A stretch of 64,000 bases of DNA from Trichosporon coremiiforme (lineage: Eukaryota > Basidiomycota > Tremellomycetes > Trichosporonales > Trichosporonaceae): contig BCJJ01000017.1 of assembly GCA_039545355.1 (NCBI GenBank), positions 682,001 through 746,000 on the forward strand, read 5' to 3'. This document shows, one piece after another, positions 31,977-42,402 of the stretch. Each line of letters opens with the position of its first letter. Within the stretch, counting starts at the first letter, position 1. Both the position numbers and the translations under genes were made by a program. Under the pieces are notes generated by a model. The model searched no databases and was not told where the DNA came from. It saw only the letters and a list, made by a program, of their open reading frames with translations.

Positions 31977-34356
31977 GCTCCTACAGCTCTACAGATACGC
32001 CTGTGTCGCCACAGTCGCGAGGAAGGATGGTGGGAGATGCCGCGGATATCTCTAGTTACCGCCGGGAATACCGAGGCACAGGAGGGTGGAGAGGGGATAT
32101 TCTTGGAAATGTTGGGCCAGTCTTGGCTCTGCTGGTGCTCTGCTTGCCCACTTTCAGTAGTCGGCGTCTCTTGTCGGTTTGCCAGATGCCGCGCCAGATC
32201 CAACGGTGCGGAGTATCGTTTCCGAGAGGCGAGAGCAAGGTGTAGGAAGGTATATGTATGCTTGCAAAACTGCACAACTGCTCTTTGGTGCCCGCTTAAG
32301 CTGAGTCAGGCGAGAGCCCGGGTCAAACGTCCAGGCTGGGGTAAACCAGGTCACAGGGACTAACTGGAGTTCACTGCACCAAGTGCGAAAAGCGAAGGAA
32401 CACGGAGATGTCCGGGCCGACCTTCTCGCCCGCCCGCCCTCGACGATCAGCGGGGCCGGCGGCCCCGGATTCTGTGCATCTTATCAGACGACCTCGGAGC
32501 GATCACAGATCGAGATAACGATACGAAGACCCCAGGGCAGTCCACGCCATCCATGGGTCCAGCTGCAGAGACGAGTACCTGCAGAAGAGCTAGAACACGT
32601 ATTCGAAGCCGTCTATTGCGATAGTGCAGAAATTCACCGCAATCTTGAAAATCCCCGCAACGCCGCTTGAAAATTCGGACTTCGCCGTTGAATTCGGCTG
32701 AACGCGACCCAGCTGGGTCATGGGGAGTCGGCTTGAACGCTTGAACGGGCCGCTGGGCGGGCCGTCAAGCCATTAGTCGTCGGTGACTCATGCTGACACG
32801 CGGAACTGAGCACATGGCCCCGGGGCCGCCGTTAAGCTGCTCAGCTGCTCATGGCTCGCACCATGATCGAACATGGAATCACAGACGGAAGCTCGAGCCA
32901 GCCCCGGGTCTGCTAGCGCAATGGCACGACCGGCGATTGAAACCCCCAAGAGATCGGTGCGCAGAGGTTAGCATATTTGAGCTCGAGATGGCCGGGTTGT
33001 AGGCGGAGGCGCGAGTGATTTGTCGGCGGTCTGCTAACAGTCAGTCACGCCAGTTACCTCTGCAGTGTCTTATCACGAGTCAAACGAGTTCATCTCTTCA
33101 TGACGTTGGCGCGCAAATGGCGCAGGTAGTTAGTGACACAACCGGGTTGTGGCTGCGCGCTAACATGCCTCGCTGCGACACCGAAAGCACCTGAGATGAT
33201 CTACAGCAGGTGGGTTGAGTTTGCTTCCTCTCAGGTGGGACATCAGTTTGACCTGCGTGACATGCTCCCACAGGGAGGTCAGCGTGAAGACCCTCAAAAG
33301 CAAGGAGTGAAGCCTGCGCGAAGAGCCTGTGAGACGGAAGCCGCACTTGCTGCGTTTAGTTCTGGGGACCGACCACGGGGTTAGAGTTGGCACCCGCGGG
33401 GCCTCCAAGTCAGAGGCGAAGGCAGGCAGCGGCAAGGCTTCCGGTCGTGGCAGAGGTGGTGGACCAATCGACGTTCAGAAGAGAGCTCACGTCGACATTG
33501 CTTGGCTGGGCAGGCAGGCTTGGAACCTGGATTGGGGAGTGGGGAGGAATGGGGTGAGCGGAGGATCGGGCCGAGGGACGGGATGGCGTACGCTTGCCAC
33601 CTGAAGCGGCGTGCAAGCAGTCGAGGTCTGAAACGAAGGAACGAGGTAACAGGTTGCCAGCAAAGTTCATTTCAAGGATCGAATTGATCGCTCCTCCGTT
33701 TTCGGACTCAGGCACAAACTTTGCCCCATCCTCATCGTGCAATGTTCCCAGTATGCTCCAGTTTCGCAGTCACTGTGCAATCCGTTTTTCTTCCTGTGAT
33801 GCAACGATGATGCACCAGTCCGAAACAGCAAAGCTCCCTCTCGACTGTGTGTGCAGAGAGTCTTGGTTCGCAGCGAGCGCCGACGCCGATGGGCCGTGAA
33901 TGGCCTTTGCAGCCGAGATTTGAGCCGACGAGCCCTAGTCTCCTGAGCTATGTGTTGCTAGGCAGCCTCGGCGCCCGCTTCGGCGATTCGTCGAGCGTCC
34001 ATGTTACGAACTTAGAAGCGGACGACGCAGGTACCACCTCCGTAACGGACAGGGTCGAATGAGCGGAGAGAGAGAGCCCAAACGGGGTCACAGATCGAGC
34101 GATTTGTCGTACTTGTCGAGCTAGGGGTACTGTGCACTGACCTTTAGGCGGTGGTTCATCAGTTACGTAAACGGCGATTTGTGTATCTTTCCCGCCACCG
34201 CTGTCGTAACGAAACGAACGACCAATCGATCAAGGCAGATGGAACCACCTGATTCCCGCAACAACACAAGTGTCGACGTTTCCCATTACACTCTCGTTCT
34301 TCTCCAACTACCTTCTTCACGCCTCGGGCACAACATGACGTCCTAGCTACGAAACG
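31977..34356. other. Large divergent intergenic region
   Basis: 2.4 kb between the transporter start and the next + gene, the largest gene-free gap here. Scattered ORFs below 115 codons lack recognisable features. An A-box-like string at 32913-32923 did not extend to a tRNA fold. No repeat family is evident. Confidence 0.5.
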
Positions 34357-36150
34357 ATGCCCGCCGCTGTCCATTCCGCTACCATGGTACCCCTCAAGCC
34401 TGTCCAGACCCAGAACCGGCCACCGTCGCCGCCACCCGATGATACCATCCTGCCTCGCTCTACCTCGACCCCGTTCCAGCCGACCCACAAGAGGCGCGGA
34501 GTCGGTCCGCTCTCCTCGGACGGCGCTGCTCGAGCTCCGTTACTCGGAATGCAGGTGATCCAGCCCGCCGTTGCTAGGCGCCAAGGTGGAGGCAAGCCCC
34601 TGCTCGAATGGATCTCGAGGAAGCTCGGCTCACGTCGAGCCAGCGACGCCCAAGACCGTGAAGCACCGTTGGCACGACGCAACCAACCCTTGCAGTCGAG
34701 TACATTTTCTCACAGCGCCAGGAATGAGTCGACGGCTACACGCTTCTGGCGAGACAGAAGCGAGCAACCGGTTCCGGATACCGCACTGGAGCCGTACCCC
34801 ACACGTGTGTCGGTCGACGCTCCGTCGCTCGCCGATTCCCAGTCGATGATGTCGTTCGGATACCGCAACCCGCCAAGCGAGCGGCGTCGAGAAGCCAACA
34901 ACCCATACCCCTCGCTTCCGATCCCCTTAGTGCGCCGTTCTTACCCAGCCTCAACGCTCGATGGCGACTCTCGTGCGCCCTCCATGAGCATGCTCTCACG
35001 TTCGCGCACGTCGTCCCTGCGATCTCTGTCGTCTTACGCCCGGCGGCATCCCGTCTCGATCGCCGACGATGACAGTAACGCATCGCTTTACCCCCGCAAC
35101 GCCGACGAGGACGCGAGCCTGCGGCCGCTGCCGCCTTCCCCTACATCGATGTCGATCATTTCGCGAGCTGGATCTGCCCCCCTTGTGCGCTCGGACTCGG
35201 TGCCTCACAAGACCACGCCTGCACCGGTTATGCGGCGTGACACTCGGTCGTCTTCTGTGGACGGCCCGCGCTCATTCATGTCTGACGATGCTGCAAACTT
35301 GCGCGGGTCGCGGGAAGGTTCTCTCGCAAGCACTAAGCCAACGACCATTATCAGCTTTGAATCAGGGGCGCCGGCCCACATTGCTGTCGCGCCGTCCGTC
35401 TCGTCATCATCACCCGTGGTGCGACCATTGTCGACGTCGACCGGCGCCTCTGGCGGCGGGCTAGCGCAGAGCCTCCCGTCACCAGTGTCTCCCACATTCC
35501 TTCCCGCGAACGTCCCAACGGAAGACTTCCAGGTGCCCAAGCACACGCGTTATCACCCCCGGAACAACCCTCACCCCACGTCTGCGCCGGGCCCGAACGC
35601 ATCGACACAGACGCTTGCCAGCAGCACGTTCGGATTAGACACGACGCGGTCCATCCCGCGCCCGTCGTCGGTGCGAATCCGCGACTCGCCCTCAGCCTAC
35701 CACGGGCACGGGCGGGTGTTCGCGGAGCGCCCCGGATCAATGCAGGGCGACACGGTATCCACGCACGCGGTTGCGGCGAGCGTGCGAACGCGGGGCAACA
35801 CGCGCGCAGACGATGACGCAAGCATGCGCGCCGTGCGCCGCAGGGGCAGCTGGGAGAGCGGCGAGTCGCGCTGGAGCTGGAAGCCCGGCGCCCCCGGTGC
35901 CGCGGGCGTCGACAACTTCTCCCTGTTACGCAGGGGCAACGAGGACTTCGACGACATGATGTCCACGAACCGCTCGAGCGTGCACACGCGCGATAGCTAT
36001 AGGACGGCTATCACGACGTGGGACGACGTCGAGGACGAGCCCTCGCCACTCACGCCCGACTCGGCGGCGGGGCTTGCGGCTCAGGCCGCCGAGCCCGCGT
36101 TCGCAGACGCGTTCGCGCCCCCGAAAGCCCCCATGAGTGTCCTCGTTTAG
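34357..36150 (+). CDS. Unrecognised Ser/Arg/Pro-rich disordered protein (597 aa)
   Basis: One uninterrupted frame of 597 codons with coding-type composition. I do not recognise a family. A short conserved-looking segment (KPLLEWISRKLGSRRA, near residue 80) could form an amphipathic helix. The rest is rich in Ser, Pro, Arg and Thr, with repeated SxSxxS and RxxS patterns (SMSMLSRSRTSSLRSLSS), suggesting many kinase sites. The C-terminus (GVDNFSLLRRGNEDFDDMM, SYRTAITTWDDVEDEPSPLT) looks more ordered. No signal peptide or transmembrane helix is seen. The start could be the ATG at 34357 or the Met ten codons later. Confidence 0.7.
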   Translation: MPAAVHSATMVPLKPVQTQNRPPSPPPDDTILPRSTSTPFQPTHKRRGVGPLSSDGAARAPLLGMQVIQPAVARRQGGGKPLLEWISRKLGSRRASDAQDREAPLARRNQPLQSSTFSHSARNESTATRFWRDRSEQPVPDTALEPYPTRVSVDAPSLADSQSMMSFGYRNPPSERRREANNPYPSLPIPLVRRSYPASTLDGDSRAPSMSMLSRSRTSSLRSLSSYARRHPVSIADDDSNASLYPRNADEDASLRPLPPSPTSMSIISRAGSAPLVRSDSVPHKTTPAPVMRRDTRSSSVDGPRSFMSDDAANLRGSREGSLASTKPTTIISFESGAPAHIAVAPSVSSSSPVVRPLSTSTGASGGGLAQSLPSPVSPTFLPANVPTEDFQVPKHTRYHPRNNPHPTSAPGPNASTQTLASSTFGLDTTRSIPRPSSVRIRDSPSAYHGHGRVFAERPGSMQGDTVSTHAVAASVRTRGNTRADDDASMRAVRRRGSWESGESRWSWKPGAPGAAGVDNFSLLRRGNEDFDDMMSTNRSSVHTRDSYRTAITTWDDVEDEPSPLTPDSAAGLAAQAAEPAFADAFAPPKAPMSVLV

Positions 36151-36537
36151 TTTCTCATCTTCTTTCAGCAAAGTCATTCAATTCTATCATCAGCAACAAC
36201 CACCAGCGACCAAGACCAGTAATTGTAACTTGTTTCATAACTTTCCAGTGTTTTAGCCAGGGCATAGTGTACGCTGTTCGGAGGAAGGGGTAAGGCGGAG
36301 GGGCAGTCGTAGTCCAGATTTGGTGGAGAGGTGTGAGCGTGAGAGCGTGGGATCTGCCACAGGTCCGAAGCGAGGTTCTGCGCAGGTCCAGCGAAAAGCG
36401 GCCGCGCCCGTGTGTGGCGGGCCTAGCAAGCAGCAATAGCAACCACGATCAGTAATGATGAGTAGGATCTGTAGAGGTGGTAAAGAGAGCCAAAAGAGAG
36501 CCAAATGTATACATCCTAATTTCTACTATAAAGACTT
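36151..36537. other. Intergenic between convergent genes
   Basis: 387 bases of 3' sequence shared by the 597-codon gene (+) and DPM1 (-). Nothing further is recognised. Confidence 0.6.
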
Positions 36538-37589
<1,052 letters not shown>

Positions 37590-38579
37590 GTCGATGATGC
37601 GGTGCTCAGACATGAGAGAGGTGTGGGATGCACTGACGCCGCGCGGTTCAAGGAGCGTAAAGGTAGGGTTGGGGGAACGGGCCGGACAGATCAACTGGCG
37701 GTTCGAGGCGGTCGAAGCGGACGGGGCGTGGGCGTGGGCACGCAGCGATGGCGAGGGGGACGGTCGAGATCGGATTTGTTGTTGTTGAACAGCACTGGGC
37801 TGGGATTCAGGTGACGCGAATTCAGACGTGGACGTGGAGGCGGAGGCGGAGGTTGATCCTTAGGTTACCAGGCACGCCCATTACGCAACGAGCCGGGTGA
37901 TTAGAATCCGGTCAGAATGCGATTAGGATTTCGTAGTGCCTGTACGGTAGGCCGCGGGTTACCGGGTGTTACCAATCAAACTAAACTCAGATATCGAGAG
38001 GGTATTGTTCTGTCGAGCAAGAACTCTACGATCTACATACACAAGTCTGGATGGGTTGGGTACAATTCTTCCTTCACTCCCGCGCCTGGTTGCTTTTCAT
38101 TAGATCGCTTAGCTTTTTTACGGAACCCCCACCGAGCCACACTGCCGTGCCCCTTTCGTCTTCTGTCGCTGGCGGGACTGGCGAGGGCATGCGCGAGCGG
38201 ATGGGAGAAAAGGCGGTGTGCGATTGGCCCCACATGCTTAAGAGAACAACCGACAGCTCTACCTTGGGTGAGAGCAGGTGGTAATGATGCTAGACATCCT
38301 TGGGCGAGTATGGGACACATGTGGGTGCAAATCACTCCGTCCACCTAAATGTTGAGCAAAGATGGTATACGCATCGTTCCGCAATTGAAAACCACAAGGC
38401 GCTATGGAACTTCTCATGGAGCTGGTCGTCAGTTTAAGGTCGATTGGTAATCCGGGTGCGGTCTTAGCCTGTGCTCCCCCGTGGTGGACGTTGGTCAGCC
38501 TGTCAGTACCGAAACCCATCAACGCCGCCCTCAAAGTCTAGCTATGCATACAACATGATAGTCGCCCGATCTCCACCGT
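37590..38579. other. Intergenic: DPM1 promoter and RPB11 3' end
   Basis: 990 bases between two minus-strand genes. No gene is supported; ORFs on both strands lack recognisable sequence. Confidence 0.5.
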
Positions 38580-39197
38580 CTAGAAGTCGTACACGTCGCC
38601 CGCATTGTTGTCGCGCGCCGGAACCTGCGTCGCAGCGCCAAAGCCGTCTCCGTACGGGTCGTACCCGCCCGCAGCGGGCTGGGCGACAGCGGCCTCGGGA
38701 CCCATGCCCATCTCAATGTTGCGCGCCTGGACCTGGAACTGCTTCTTGATGCTGAGCGTCTGGTTGATGAGCTGCTGGCACGCGCGCTTGAGCGCGTCGG
38801 CGGGGTTGGAGCGCTCGTCCGTCTGGATCTTGATGCTGATCACGTTCTCGAGCGGGTGCGGGAGCTTGTAGCCTGCGAAGAGCACTGTTGGGTCGAGCAG
38901 GAGCTGCCTGGGGTTGTTAGCTTTTCATAGTGCGGCATTTGAAGCTGCGGTCTCCAATTGCCATCGGTTGCAATCCAACGAATGACCAGGGGGCAGGGAC
39001 AGGAGACCAAGGAAGGCAGGCCAGTGGAGAAGAAGTACTCACGCCCTCAGCATGTTGCCCAGCGTGTGGTCCTGCGCGCGCAGAACAAAGGTCGCCGCAT
39101 TCGGGATCTTGGCATCCTCCGAAATCGTCAGGCGCTTCTCGCCGTCCTGCAGCAGCCACGTCTCGACTCGGTTCGGCTGGTTGATACGTCCCGACAT
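38580..39197 (-). CDS. RPB11: RNA polymerase II subunit Rpb11
   Basis: Two exons, 39043-39197 and 38580-38907, give 160 residues. Core motifs: TWLLQDGEKRLTISEDAKIP, ATFVLRAQDHTLGNMLRAQL and DPTVLFAGYKLPHPLENVI, then the long C-terminal helix ADALKRACQQLINQTLSI. Rpb11 pairs with Rpb3 as the alpha-like heterodimer that nucleates Pol II assembly. Yeast and human forms are about 117-120 residues; here a tail of about 40 residues rich in Gly, Ala and Tyr follows (GGYDPYGDGFGAATQ to GDVYDF). The ATG at 39197 is preferred over one eight codons upstream because MSGRINQPNRVETWLL aligns with the family start. Confidence 0.93.
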
Positions 39198-39731
39198 GGT
39201 TCTGTGTGTCAGCTTGACCAACGCGGTCCAGCTGTGGAGAGGGAGACATGGCGGACGCAGTTTCCGGCGCTAACGATATGAAAAGTCGACATGTCTTCAC
39301 TGCAGAGCCCGTAGTCGTTTCGGTCCCCACGGTGCACTCACTGTTCTGGATGGCAAGAACGAGATATTGGTCGACTTGACCGAGTTATTGTGATCGCAGC
39401 AGGTGACAGTGACTTCCATTGTGATACGGTCGGTCGGCACACGTCATTTACCATGTGATAATGGCCACCACTGTCAAGCCTCACCATGCTGAAGGGCAGT
39501 CTGTTGCCGTCGTCGTCAGCGGCTGGCATGCATAACGCCTCTAACCCTCTGCAAGAGCTTGCCATGTAGGCGGTATGTGCACGGTGAGCATACGTGGATC
39601 AGGTTTTGTGGCTTTCGTAGCGTGTTCGTGACAACAGTTGTGGCAGCAACGACTTTAATCTATTAATCTGCATACTCGAGTTCCTCTATGACACCAAGAA
39701 AGAGCTATCAACAAAACAAAACCGAGAACGC
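39198..39731. other. Intergenic: RPB11 promoter and dehydrogenase 3' end
   Basis: 534 bases between two minus-strand genes with nothing recognisable beyond promoter and 3' UTR space. Confidence 0.55.
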
Positions 39732-40841
39732 TTAGACGAGGTCCTGGGTGAGGATGGTCCTGTAGCGGACAGTTCCGTCCTCGACGGCCTTGATGGCGTC
39801 GGCAGCCTGCTTCATGGGGATGACGTTGATCCAGGGCTTGACCTGCTTCTTGGCAGCGAGGTCGAGCATCTGGAGGGCCTCGGTGCGGCAACCGATGTGC
39901 GACGAGCCGAGCGAGCATCCGTTGCCGGCCATAGCCTGCGAGGTGATGTTCTTGATGCCCTCCTCGGGCATGCCGACGAAGACGAACGACTTGTTGACGT
40001 CGAGGGTGGTGAGGAGAGCGTCGATGGGGAGCTTGCTGCTCGAGGCGGTGCAAACGATCACGTCGAACTCGCGCTGCAGGTCCTTCTCGAAGCCAGGCTC
40101 GCCGGTCGCGACGAAGCGCTTGGCGCCCATCTTGAGCGCGTCCTCTTTCTTGGCGTCGGTGCGCGAGAAGACGGTGACCTCGGCGCCGAGAGCGACGGCG
40201 AAGAGGACGGCGTAGTGGCCAAGACCACCGAGACCGACGACACCGACCTTGGAGCCAGAGCCGACGTTGTGGCGGACGAGGGGAGAGAAGGAGGTGAGAC
40301 CACCGCAGAGCATGGAAGCAGCCTCGACGGAGGGGATCTCCTCGGGGATGGGGAAGACGAAGAGCTCCTGGGCGCGGATGTGAGTCGAGTAACCGCCCTG
40401 GTGGTCGTGTCCAGAGGGCCACTTGGTGTTGTAGCCGTGGACGGGCTCGGGGCAGTAGTTTTCTGTTTTGTCAGCTGCTGCGTGGATGTCACCAAGGTAC
40501 TCACCGTTGTCGTGGGTGCACCACTTGCACTTGCCGCAGGAGCCGACCTGGGCGCCGACACCAACACGCTGTCCGACCTTGAACTGGGTGACGTTCTTGC
40601 CAACCTCGACGACCTTGCCGACAACCTCATGGCCGGTGACGACAAACTTGGTCTCCCAAGGGCCCCAGCCGCCCGAGATGGTGTGGTGGTCAGAGCCACA
40701 GACACCGCAGCACTCGACGGCGACGGTGACGCGGTCGTCCTCGAGCGGCTCAAGCTCGTACTTGGTGACCTCAAAGTCGAGGTAGTTCTTGGGGTCCTTG
40801 ACGGCGTAGCCAGTGGCCTCGTTGTTGACAGGGGCGGACAT
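39732..40841 (-). CDS. Zinc-dependent alcohol dehydrogenase (ADH6/cinnamyl type)
   Basis: Two exons, 40505-40841 and 39732-40462, give 355 residues. It is a medium-chain dehydrogenase, probably NADP-dependent, reducing aldehydes or oxidising alcohols. Catalytic zinc motifs are ECCGVCGSDHHTISGGWG and VTGHEVVG; the structural zinc site is GSCGKCKWCTHDNENYC; the Rossmann motif is GVVGLGGLGHYAVLFAVALG. The intron (40463-40504, 42 nt) is a multiple of three and stop-free, but splicing it out restores the CxxC-C-ENYC spacing of the family, and it has a gtgagt donor, gctgac branch site and cag acceptor. A start at 40841 (MSAPVNNEATGYAVKDP) is chosen over an in-frame ATG at 40973 that lies beyond the TATA element. 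Confidence 0.92.
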   Translation of the reverse strand: MSAPVNNEATGYAVKDPKNYLDFEVTKYELEPLEDDRVTVAVECCGVCGSDHHTISGGWGPWETKFVVTGHEVVGKVVEVGKNVTQFKVGQRVGVGAQVGSCGKCKWCTHDNGEYLGDIHAAADKTENYCPEPVHGYNTKWPSGHDHQGGYSTHIRAQELFVFPIPEEIPSVEAASMLCGGLTSFSPLVRHNVGSGSKVGVVGLGGLGHYAVLFAVALGAEVTVFSRTDAKKEDALKMGAKRFVATGEPGFEKDLQREFDVIVCTASSSKLPIDALLTTLDVNKSFVFVGMPEEGIKNITSQAMAGNGCSLGSSHIGCRTEALQMLDLAAKKQVKPWINVIPMKQAADAIKAVEDGTVRYRTILTQDLV

Positions 40842-40913
40842 GGTTGCTTCTTTTGACGTGGAGAGAGGAAGGAGGGAGGGAAGCGTGGTGGGGGCCGACA
40901 AGTCGGTGTGCCG

Positions 40914-40920
40914 TTTTATA
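40914..40920 (-). promoter_or_regulatory. TATA box of the alcohol dehydrogenase gene
   Basis: Reads TATAAAA on the minus strand, about 74 bases upstream of the ATG at 40841. Spacing and sequence fit a strong core promoter. Confidence 0.6.
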
Positions 40921-41787
40921 CCGGGGGTCCTGAACGCGAGATCGGGATCCTCGGCCCGCCCGGCCCGAGTCACTCCTCGCCGGCCCTCCTGCCCATCTTT
41001 TCACCCAGCGGCAATGCATGTACCATCTCTTTGCCATGGTAACATCAAGCACGCTGCCAGCAGCTTTCGATCCTGGCTTAGCAAGACATTCATGACGTGA
41101 ACGATGTCGAAGCATGAAAGACGACTCGATTCTCTTTAGGCTATCCGGCTGTAAGGCTTGGTAGATGCCCCAACTTTCGACCCAGTCCATCCTCGGATCC
41201 TGGAACGCGGGGGGCTACAGATCTCGATTCGCTCACCGCACGTCAGACGCAGCTCGGTAGATCGCCGGTTCTACATCGGCGGAGTCGGCGGAGCAGCCAC
41301 ATTGCAGGCTCATGCTTACGGAGCACTACATGCTTTCCCACTTACTCATCATCTCGACGGGTCCGAGAGGCGGCCTCCGGCCATGGTGCGAAATCCCTGT
41401 TGGAGGTGGAGGCCAAGGTGGAGGTTGATCACCGCCGGCGACACCCCCCAAAAATCACCGGCCAGCGCGCGTTCACGCTGTCCAAACGTGCTTGCTATCA
41501 CTGACGTCACACCTGCAACTGCGCGTCTCGCGGAGTTTGCAAAGTGCGTTTGTTTTGCGCCGCGCGAGATTTCTTCGGAAGCAGATAGCCAAAGTGGTTA
41601 CCATGTACCAGCTGAAAGTCCCAAAGTCAGTTTCCAACGAAGTCTCACTTGCCTTCAGCGAGCAGCTGTAATGTACTCTCCGCTCGTCGGAGGATTGCCC
41701 GACGTCGCCGACGCCTTGCCGGACGCATGGACGCGGGGACGTGCATAGCCGTCACCGTAGAGAGCCGGACCCTCATGTTGGGGGTGA

Positions 41788-41795
41788 TCACGTGA
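41788..41795. promoter_or_regulatory. TCACGTGA E-box, SIN3 upstream
   Basis: Perfect 8-base palindrome of the Cbf1/bHLH type. A second identical copy is at 42112-42119 and a CACGTG core at 41952-41957, all upstream of SIN3. Binding is inferred. Confidence 0.45.
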
Positions 41796-41897
41796 TACGG
41801 CGTTTCACATGTGGCACCTGGCGCTCGGCTCTTGATAAGGCTGTTGGTCGATCGCGCAGCGCCCTCCGACGAGGCTCGGCTGGCGAACGCTAGTGAA

Positions 41898-41917
41898 TGT
41901 GTGTGTGTGTGTGTGTG
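41898..41917. repeat. (TG)10 microsatellite
   Basis: Ten uninterrupted TG units between the first and second E-box motifs upstream of SIN3. Confidence 0.95.
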
Positions 41918-42111
41918 AGCTCCACTGGCTGGACGTCTGCTCCCACAATGGCACGTGTGGTGAAGCTAGATCTTCTTCGTCAAGCATGCAGTCACTTCTC
42001 CTCAGACTCTCACGCGCTCGTTCGTCAGATAGACCAGGGCCGCGGCACGCTCGGAAAATCTGTATGATACGGCAGGGAGGACACGGTGGAGGTGGTCCGG
42101 ACTTGCCTCTA

Positions 42112-42119
42112 TCACGTGA
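42112..42119. promoter_or_regulatory. TCACGTGA E-box, SIN3 proximal
   Basis: Second perfect 8-base palindrome, 284 bases upstream of the SIN3 ATG. Confidence 0.45.
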
Positions 42120-42402
42120 TCGATTGATCCGGTTTCCCACGGTATCCTTGCACCAGCAGGCCGTTGACCCGTTGATTCGTCTCAGTCGACCCCCTCACGA
42201 CACTCAGTCCTCAGCATCCATCCGTCACCAGCACCGGGCTCACATCGACATCCAGCAGTTGCGCCTACGTGCGATCGGTGACCCCCTCTGTGAGATTGGT
42301 AGCTTCCAACCGCTTTCCTGTCTATTCCGGCACGTCATTCCTTGCGACACCCATCCAACACTTCGCTTACGACCTGCCCGGACCGTAGTGTAATCGGCCA
42401 TT

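Larger units (their letters stand above)
40842..42402. other. Divergent promoter region of dehydrogenase and SIN3
   Basis: 1.56 kb. It holds a TATAAAA for the dehydrogenase, three CACGTG E-boxes at 41788-42119, and a (TG)10 microsatellite. No gene is supported. Confidence 0.6.

Noticed and set aside
32913..32923. A-box-like tagcgcaatgg with flanking TCTGC/GCAGA pairing
   Set aside because: No B-box or cloverleaf could be built; only a weak hairpin.
39897..40856. 319-codon open frame antisense to the alcohol dehydrogenase
   Set aside because: Codon-bias shadow of a well-identified enzyme.
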